Assembly (NCBI GenBank): GCA_944326535.1
Contig: CALVEJ010000013.1
Location: forward strand, 1-36,950
Source of the DNA: Candidatus Gastranaerophilales bacterium
GTDB taxonomy: Bacteria > Cyanobacteriota > Vampirovibrionia > Gastranaerophilales > Gastranaerophilaceae
Reading direction: 5' to 3'
Length of the DNA: 36,950 nt
The stretch's first letter is position 1. Each line of letters begins with the position of its first letter. This document shows positions 32,267 to 36,950 of the stretch, one piece after another. The translations under genes and the position numbers were made by a program. Below the pieces are notes generated by a model. That model did not search any database. It was not told the DNA's origin and saw only the letters and a list, made by a program, of their open reading frames with translations.

Positions 32267-32297
32267 TGTTAGCATAATAACAATTGCTATGCTAACA
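32267..32297. promoter_or_regulatory. Likely MarR operator between divergent marR and tolC-type genes
   Basis: TGTTAGCATA (32267-32276) and TATGCTAACA (32288-32297) form a perfect 10-bp inverted repeat with an 11-nt spacer. Inside it, ATAACAATTGCTAT (32277-32290 region) is itself nearly palindromic. The site sits 1 nt from the first possible marR start and 60 nt from the divergent outer-membrane gene, ideal for joint repression. Confidence 0.7.
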
Positions 32298-32357
32298 TAC
32301 ACATCAAAAAAAGACAAGAACCATTAGTATCATTATCAAACATAAAGACAAGTAGAT

Positions 32358-33770
32358 ATGTTTACAAAGAAAAAAATTGAATATACTATTTTATTTTTGT
32401 TTATTCTTTTTTCACAACAGAGTGTATTTGCAAATTTTGACGAAATAACAAGCTATGACCTGAAATACAAATCAGCAAAACTGAAATGCAGCTGTGAATA
32501 CAGGCTTAACTCAATCAATTTCGGATGGTGGGAAAATTTTTCTGATCCATATTTGAAAAATTATGTTTTTTTAGCAATAGAAAAAAACCATGACCTAAAA
32601 AAAGCGGCATTAAAAACAGAGGAATACCGCCAGTCAGTGAGACAGGAACTTTCACATGAAATCCCAAGTCTCACTTTTGCACCCGGATTTGCAAGAATAA
32701 AAACCGCACGAAACCAAATAGCGGATTTTGAATTTGCACAAACAAGAAGCAACATATACGCTATACCGTTTTTCACCAGTTATGAAGCGGATATATTTTT
32801 AAAAAACCACGACAAGACAAAATCCGCAAAATTGAAAAAACAATCAGCAGAATACGAGGAAAAAGCGGCAAACATTGCAATGGCATCGGATGTAGCATCC
32901 ATATATATAAATATAATAAAGCTGGACAAAATAATAGAAACTCAGAAGAAAATAGCCTCTATCAGAAAAGATATATATGAACTCACAAAAGAAAGAGAAA
33001 AATCCGGACTGGCATCAGTATATGACGTCACATATACAAACAGGCTGCACACCCAGTCTGAGATAGAACTAAATGATCTCATTAAACAAAGAAACCTCTA
33101 TCTGCACAAATTGGCGGTATACATAGATGCACCTTCCTCCTGTGCAGGGAACCTAAAAAGAGGCAGTTTTGACAATATCGAATACAAAAATCAAATTCCG
33201 GAAAGTATTTCATCAGAAACAGTCTGCATGCGACCGGACATAATGAAGGCGGAGACAGATCTGAAAAAAGCCAAAATTGACATAAGAATTGCAAGAAAAG
33301 ACTTCCTGCCGTCATTCAAAATTTTTGGCATCGCAGGATACAATTCTCTCCTTCTTGAACGTCTTTTTGATTGGGAAAATATAATGGCACTGATTGCAAT
33401 TGGCGCATTCGAAAAAATATACACCGGAGGAAATCTGACTGCAGCCCTGAGGATTAAGAAACTCAAGTTTGAACAGCTTTTTGAAGCCTATAAACAAGCG
33501 GAGCTAAATGCCTTCCAGGAGATAAACGACAGCCTTTGTACGATTAAATACGATACAAACAAAGACAACGGCAACTTAAAAAAACTAAAACTGGAAAAAA
33601 GCAACTTAAAACTGGTAGAAGAAAGATATAAAGCCGGAATTATCTCATATTTGGAATATATCCAATATCAAGAAACGACGTTGAGTCTTCAAACAGAAAA
33701 AGACAACTCCAAAGCACAAAGACTCATAGACTATATTTCGCTATACAAAGCAACAGGAACAAAACTATAA
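32358..33770 (+). CDS. TolC/NodT-type outer membrane factor
   Basis: A 470-residue outer-membrane channel with a signal peptide (ILFLFILFSQQSVFA, cut before NFDE) and no lipobox cysteine, though NodT relatives are often lipoproteins. The family start GWWENFSDPYLKNYV fits 'WW..F.DP.L'; coiled-coil segments and the repeat MRPDIMKAETDLKKAKIDIR, with FGIAGYNSLL and ERYKAGIISYLEYIQYQ in the second half, complete the TolC fold. It is transcribed divergently from marR-emrAB and should supply their exit duct. The ribosome site is weak. Confidence 0.85.
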   Translation: MFTKKKIEYTILFLFILFSQQSVFANFDEITSYDLKYKSAKLKCSCEYRLNSINFGWWENFSDPYLKNYVFLAIEKNHDLKKAALKTEEYRQSVRQELSHEIPSLTFAPGFARIKTARNQIADFEFAQTRSNIYAIPFFTSYEADIFLKNHDKTKSAKLKKQSAEYEEKAANIAMASDVASIYINIIKLDKIIETQKKIASIRKDIYELTKEREKSGLASVYDVTYTNRLHTQSEIELNDLIKQRNLYLHKLAVYIDAPSSCAGNLKRGSFDNIEYKNQIPESISSETVCMRPDIMKAETDLKKAKIDIRIARKDFLPSFKIFGIAGYNSLLLERLFDWENIMALIAIGAFEKIYTGGNLTAALRIKKLKFEQLFEAYKQAELNAFQEINDSLCTIKYDTNKDNGNLKKLKLEKSNLKLVEERYKAGIISYLEYIQYQETTLSLQTEKDNSKAQRLIDYISLYKATGTKL

Positions 33771-33795
33771 AAAAAAGATGAGCAAAAAACTCATC
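33769..33795 (-). terminator. Terminator for the 174-residue protein gene
   Basis: GATGAG (33777-33782) pairs with CTCATC (33790-33795) around 7 nt. Read on the minus strand the hairpin is followed by eight T residues. It lies about 75 nt after the stop at 33872 and directly after the stop of the convergent tolC-type gene. Confidence 0.7.
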
Positions 33796-33871
33796 TAAAG
33801 CAATAATATTTGGGAAAAATAAGTATTTATTTGTTTTTGACTTAATCGGGGTCACTCGGTTTTGCTATTAT

Positions 33872-34396
33872 TTATGCAAATATATTTATAGCTTTTTCTT
33901 CTTTAGCTTCTTTACCTTTATTTGTATTCATTGCATAGAAAGAAAAAGGATTTGAACCTCTTTTGTCCTTGTCGAGAGTTTTAGAATTTGTCAATTCTAT
34001 TGTTCCCGGAAGGTTGAAAATATTTTTTACTTCTGATTTTTCTCCTTCTGCAACAGGAGCAATCAATTTGCCTTCAACATTTTTTGAAACTTTTGTGGCT
34101 TCCTGAGCTGCCATTGTGTTCAGATAATGAACATTGGCAACAAAGTTTTCATTCAAATTGATATCAAGACCCGCATTTCTTACAGCAACCTGTTTTGCTG
34201 TATCGAGGTTTGTTCTTTGGCTGTAAAGATCAATACCGACTTCAGGTCTTCTGAATTTTGTCAAATCAGCTGTATTGATGTCAAAAGACTTTGTTTCAGA
34301 TCTGGTGAAGATTTGTTTTGCAACTTCATTAACTGATGAAACGTCGATGTAATTTCTGTTTGTGTTTAATGTTACGCCAAGACTCATTTTTGCCAT
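33872..34396 (-). CDS. Lineage-specific hypothetical protein
   Basis: A 174-residue protein I do not recognise. It has no signal or TM segment and is rich in Asn, Thr and Val; it begins MAKMSLGVTLNTNRNYIDVS and ends with a charged tail (NKGKEAKEEKAINIFA). A GSNPFSFYAMNT segment recalls the NPF motifs in the 83-residue protein at 13522, perhaps a common lineage feature. AAGGGG lies 1 nt before the first ATG and 10 nt before a second at 34387, so the true start may be the latter. It is monocistronic, with its own terminator. Confidence 0.6.
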   Translation of the reverse strand: MAKMSLGVTLNTNRNYIDVSSVNEVAKQIFTRSETKSFDINTADLTKFRRPEVGIDLYSQRTNLDTAKQVAVRNAGLDINLNENFVANVHYLNTMAAQEATKVSKNVEGKLIAPVAEGEKSEVKNIFNLPGTIELTNSKTLDKDKRGSNPFSFYAMNTNKGKEAKEEKAINIFA

Positions 34397-34509
34397 ACCC
34401 CTTATTGCTTGTACTTTTTATATCGGCAATATGAAGTAGGTTCTTTAGAATTTTTAGTTTATAATTTACATAAGTTTACAATTTACAAAAATTTGTTCAC
34501 AATGCCAAT

Positions 34510-34538
34510 TTGGTATTAAGTAAAAATAATGATATAAT
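34510..34538 (+). promoter_or_regulatory. Promoter of ftsH
   Basis: TTGGTA (34510-34515) and a perfect TATAAT (34533-34538) are separated by 17 nt. The ATG at 34566 follows an AGAGGA ribosome site. Confidence 0.7.
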
Positions 34539-34565
34539 TCTAAAAAGACAACTAGAGGATAAAAG

Positions 34566-36428
34566 ATGAATAAAAGTCAATCAACAGGAATATGGATAGT
34601 AGTAATACTTTTAATACTTTGCCTTGGATCAATGCTGTTTCCCAATCAAACTACCAGCACTCAGGATCTGTCATATTCACAGTTTTTGAGTAAAGTAAAA
34701 AGCGGCGAAATAGCTTCTGTCGTCATTGACAAAGATTCTTTGCTCGCAAAACCCAAAGCATCTAATGATGTCAATGTAATCGACAAAAAGAAAAAGCCGG
34801 AAATCCAATACAAAGTAATGGTTCCGATGAATGATTTGACTTTTTACAAAAAGCTTGAAGACAACAAAGTTGATATAAACATCAAAAAGCCAAATGACTC
34901 ATCCCAGATGATCACGATTTTGTCGGCACTTCTGCCTATACTTTTGCTCATAGGTTTCGTTGTGCTTATGGCAAAAACTCTTCAATCAGGAGGCTCTCAG
35001 GCAATGTCCTTTGGCAAAAGCAAAGCAAAACTTATGCTGGACAGCAAAGTAAAAGTTACATTCAAAGATGTTGCCGGAATTGATGAAGAAAAACAGGAAC
35101 TCGAAGAAATTGTTGACTTCCTCAAAAACGGTGAAAAATACATAAAACTTGGAGCAAAAATCCCCAAAGGTGTTCTTCTCGTAGGTGTTCCCGGTACAGG
35201 TAAAACATTGATGGCAAAAGCTGTTGCAGGAGAAGCAGGTGTTCCTTTCTTTTCAATAAGCGGTTCTGATTTTGTTGAAATGTTTGTCGGTGTCGGTGCT
35301 TCACGTGTAAGAGACCTTTTTGAACAGGCAAAAAAACATCAGCCTTGTATTATATTTATCGATGAAATTGATGCGGTCGGCAGACAAAGAGGTGCCGGAA
35401 TGGGCGGCGGACATGATGAAAGAGAACAGACTCTCAACCAGCTGCTCGTTGAAATGGACGGTTTTGATGAAAACACAAACATAATTGTTATTGCTGCTAC
35501 AAACAGACCGGATATTCTGGACAATGCCCTTTTGAGACCGGGTCGTTTTGACAGACAGATTGTTGTTCACAGACCTGATATTCTTGGAAGAGAACAAATT
35601 CTTAACGTACATGCAAAAAACAAACCGCTTGCTGATGACGTTGATTTGAAAGTACTCGCCAAAAGGACTCCGGGATTTACCGGTGCGGATTTGCAAAACC
35701 TTTTGAATGAAGCCGCATTGCTTGCCGCAAGACATAACAAAGACAAAATTGAAATGCCGGATCTTGAAGAAGCAATTGACAAAGTGATTGCCGGTCCTGA
35801 AAAGAAAAGCAGGATTATCTCTGACGAAGAAAAGGAAAATACAGCCTATCACGAAGTCGGACACGCTCTGCTTGCAAAACTTTTGAAAAACACAGACCCG
35901 CTTCACAAAGTGTCTATCATTCCCAGAGGTATGGCTCTCGGCGTAACAATGACTCTGCCGGAAAAAGACCATCTGACTCTTAAAAAATCACAGCTTCTGG
36001 ACAGAATTACAATGCTTCTTGGCGGACGTGTTGCGGAAGAAATCATTTACGGACCTGACTCAATTACAACAGGTGCACAAAATGACCTTGAAAAAGTAAC
36101 GCAAACAGCAAGAAATATGGTTACAACATACGGTATGTCCTTCAAAATGGGTAATATGGCATACGGCAAGAGCGAAGAACATGTATTTATGGGCAGAGAT
36201 TTCGGTCATTCAAGAGACTACTCGGAAGAAATCGCTGCTGATATAGACAGAGAAGTTAAAAGAATAGTTGATGAAAGATACAATCTTGCAAAAGAACTCT
36301 TGCTCGGCAACCGTGATATGCTTGAAGTTATAGCAAAAGAGCTTCTGGAAAAAGAAACTCTTGATGAGGAAGAATTTGTTGATATTATGAAACGTGTCGA
36401 AAGTGCAAGACAGCCTCATGATATTTAA
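34566..36428 (+). CDS. ftsH: ATP-dependent membrane metalloprotease FtsH
   Basis: A 620-residue hexameric AAA+ zinc protease that degrades misfolded membrane proteins and some regulators. Two TM helices (about 8-25 and 115-136) flank a periplasmic domain. AAA motifs: Walker A GVPGTGKT (207-214), pore loop [12 protein letters not shown], Walker B IIFIDEID (262-269), second region of homology [20 protein letters not shown] (311-330). The protease site is HEVGH (429-433) with D507 (TGAQNDLEK) as third ligand. All residues are intact and length is usual. It has its own promoter and a hairpin with T-run right after the stop. As FtsH also controls LpxC in some bacteria, it may influence envelope lipid balance. 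Confidence 0.97.
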   Translation: MNKSQSTGIWIVVILLILCLGSMLFPNQTTSTQDLSYSQFLSKVKSGEIASVVIDKDSLLAKPKASNDVNVIDKKKKPEIQYKVMVPMNDLTFYKKLEDNKVDINIKKPNDSSQMITILSALLPILLLIGFVVLMAKTLQSGGSQAMSFGKSKAKLMLDSKVKVTFKDVAGIDEEKQELEEIVDFLKNGEKYIKLGAKIPKGVLLVGVPGTGKTLMAKAVAGEAGVPFFSISGSDFVEMFVGVGASRVRDLFEQAKKHQPCIIFIDEIDAVGRQRGAGMGGGHDEREQTLNQLLVEMDGFDENTNIIVIAATNRPDILDNALLRPGRFDRQIVVHRPDILGREQILNVHAKNKPLADDVDLKVLAKRTPGFTGADLQNLLNEAALLAARHNKDKIEMPDLEEAIDKVIAGPEKKSRIISDEEKENTAYHEVGHALLAKLLKNTDPLHKVSIIPRGMALGVTMTLPEKDHLTLKKSQLLDRITMLLGGRVAEEIIYGPDSITTGAQNDLEKVTQTARNMVTTYGMSFKMGNMAYGKSEEHVFMGRDFGHSRDYSEEIAADIDREVKRIVDERYNLAKELLLGNRDMLEVIAKELLEKETLDEEEFVDIMKRVESARQPHDI

Positions 36429-36441
36429 TTAAAGATTACAG

Positions 36442-36473
36442 ATCCTTCGCTTCGCTCAGGATGACGATTTTTT
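36442..36473 (+). terminator. Weak terminator-like hairpin after ftsH
   Basis: ATCCT (36442-36446) and AGGAT (36458-36462) can pair, and six T residues follow (36468-36473). The stem is only 5 bp. It belongs to the dispersed repeat copy found here and may double as the ftsH terminator. Confidence 0.45.
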
Positions 36474-36556
36474 CAGGATGACAACATTGTTTGGAATTGC
36501 GAATTCATTCAAAATGACGGGTTTGTTGGGATGACGACTTTGTTCGGGATGACAGC
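36458..36556. repeat. Degenerate 17-18 bp tandem array with GGATGAC core
   Basis: The core ATGAC recurs at 36461, 36478, 36514, 36531 and 36549. Spacings are 17, 36 (two units, the middle one decayed), 17 and 18. Units read roughly GGATGACgacttTGTTC. An inverted related stretch, CGTCATTCTGAG, appears at 36639-36650. No coding sense is evident. Confidence 0.65.
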
Positions 36557-36650
36557 ATTGCACAGGAGGACTACTCTGCTCAAGAGTGTATTTTGTCCTT
36601 CTGAAATGTCGAACCGTTCGCAACTCAGAGGCTTTATTCGTCATTCTGAG

Positions 36651-36950
36651 GCGGATATTGTGCGGGCACGGTGTCAAGCCAGAAGCGAGCGAGACCCATG
36701 TGAGGATGGACGCCAGCTCTCAGCAGAGCGCAAAGGAAATCCAAGACAGCAAAGCCTGAAAGATAGCACTACTACTATATAAGCACCATTACCCGGACAA
36801 TACTCCCCATCCCGACCTTCCCCAAGCCGGGGAAGGAGTTTGCGACATACCATGTCTGTCAAACTTATTATCGGCTCTATATCCGCTTAAAACTCGATTA
36901 AGTTCCCTCCCCAACTCGGGGAGGGTTAGGGTGGGGAACAATTTATAATA
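36651..36950. repeat. Non-coding 300 nt with two strong hairpins and a G-quadruplex motif
   Basis: No convincing gene is seen. CCTTCCCC (36816-36823) pairs with GGGGAAGG (36829-36836), and CCCTCCCC (36905-36912) pairs with GGGGAGGG (36918-36925), each with a 5-nt loop. They look like two members of one repeat family. The second runs into GGGTGGGG, giving four G-runs (36918-36936). The stretch 36660-36760 is GC-richer and otherwise featureless. Confidence 0.55.

Noticed and set aside
32358..33770. Outer-membrane lipoprotein (NodT lipobox)
   Set aside because: No cysteine at the predicted cleavage site; the signal peptide ends SVFA-NFDE, so it is a standard secreted outer-membrane protein.
35301..35972. 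223-residue minus-strand frame inside ftsH
   Set aside because: Antisense shadow of a highly conserved coding sequence; Cys/Phe-rich composition and no ribosome site.
36458..36650. CRISPR array
   Set aside because: Units of 17-18 bp are contiguous and degenerate with no spacers; no cas genes in the window.
1..36950. tRNA or rRNA genes
   Set aside because: None of the intergenic gaps shows a cloverleaf with TTCRA-type arm or a conserved rRNA core that I could recognise by eye.

Overview
The window is AT-rich DNA from a Gram-negative (diderm) bacterium. It encodes two TolC-type outer-membrane proteins, a giant AsmA-like periplasmic protein and an EmrAB-type tripartite pump. The mix of a plant/bacterial-type acyl-ACP thioesterase, an FtsH with cyanobacterial flavour, several unrecognisable lineage-specific proteins and a gut-like low G+C content suggests the non-photosynthetic Cyanobacteriota (Gastranaerophilales/'Melainabacteria'). 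That placement is inference from sequence character; no rRNA or other marker is present.

Layout. (1) Positions 1-11945: the late (virion) half of a tailed-phage or prophage genome, entered in the middle. Head-tail connector, head-closure, tail-terminator and major tail protein genes are followed by two genes that look like cargo: a membrane-anchored metallophosphoesterase and a convergent one-TM protein. Next come a DUF6973-like protein, a structured non-coding spacer, small and large terminase, an NlpC/P60-like tail peptidase, a lambda-J-like tail tip protein, a tail fibre with an accessory protein, and a lysis cassette ending in a GH108-type muramidase and a strong terminator. No tape measure, distal-tail protein or tail-assembly chaperones are found where siphophage gene order predicts them, and no integrase is seen. 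(2) 11955-16397: host genes, mostly on the minus strand: YjbQ, a secreted serpin-like protein, lineage-specific small proteins and a zinc phospholipase C-like protein. (3) 16394-20120: DAHP synthase (shikimate pathway), an NDP-sugar pyrophosphorylase, a YhaM-type HD exoribonuclease and a small coiled-coil protein. (4) 20122-25224: a two-gene minus-strand operon of a 1253-residue AsmA-like protein and a TolC-type protein 3 nt downstream. (5) 25532-26470: a double zinc-ribbon protein and a DtxR/MntR-type regulator that looks leaderless. (6) 26577-33770: a coherent cluster. The minus-strand run is marR, emrA-like, emrB-like, acyl-ACP thioesterase and AMP-forming acyl ligase, with a divergent TolC/NodT-type gene. 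A perfect 10-bp inverted repeat lies in the divergent promoter region. I read this as a MarR-controlled system that makes or clears free fatty acids and exports them through a dedicated tripartite pump. (7) 33872-36950: a lineage-specific protein, ftsH, and a 520-nt repeat-rich intergenic stretch with a degenerate 17-18 bp tandem array, two strong hairpins and a canonical G-quadruplex motif.

The best candidates for something undescribed are the fatty-acid/efflux cluster (26577-33770), the AsmA-TolC pair (20122-25224), the secreted serpin-like protein (12374-13441), and the phage region with metallophosphoesterase cargo and no visible tape measure (1208-6571).
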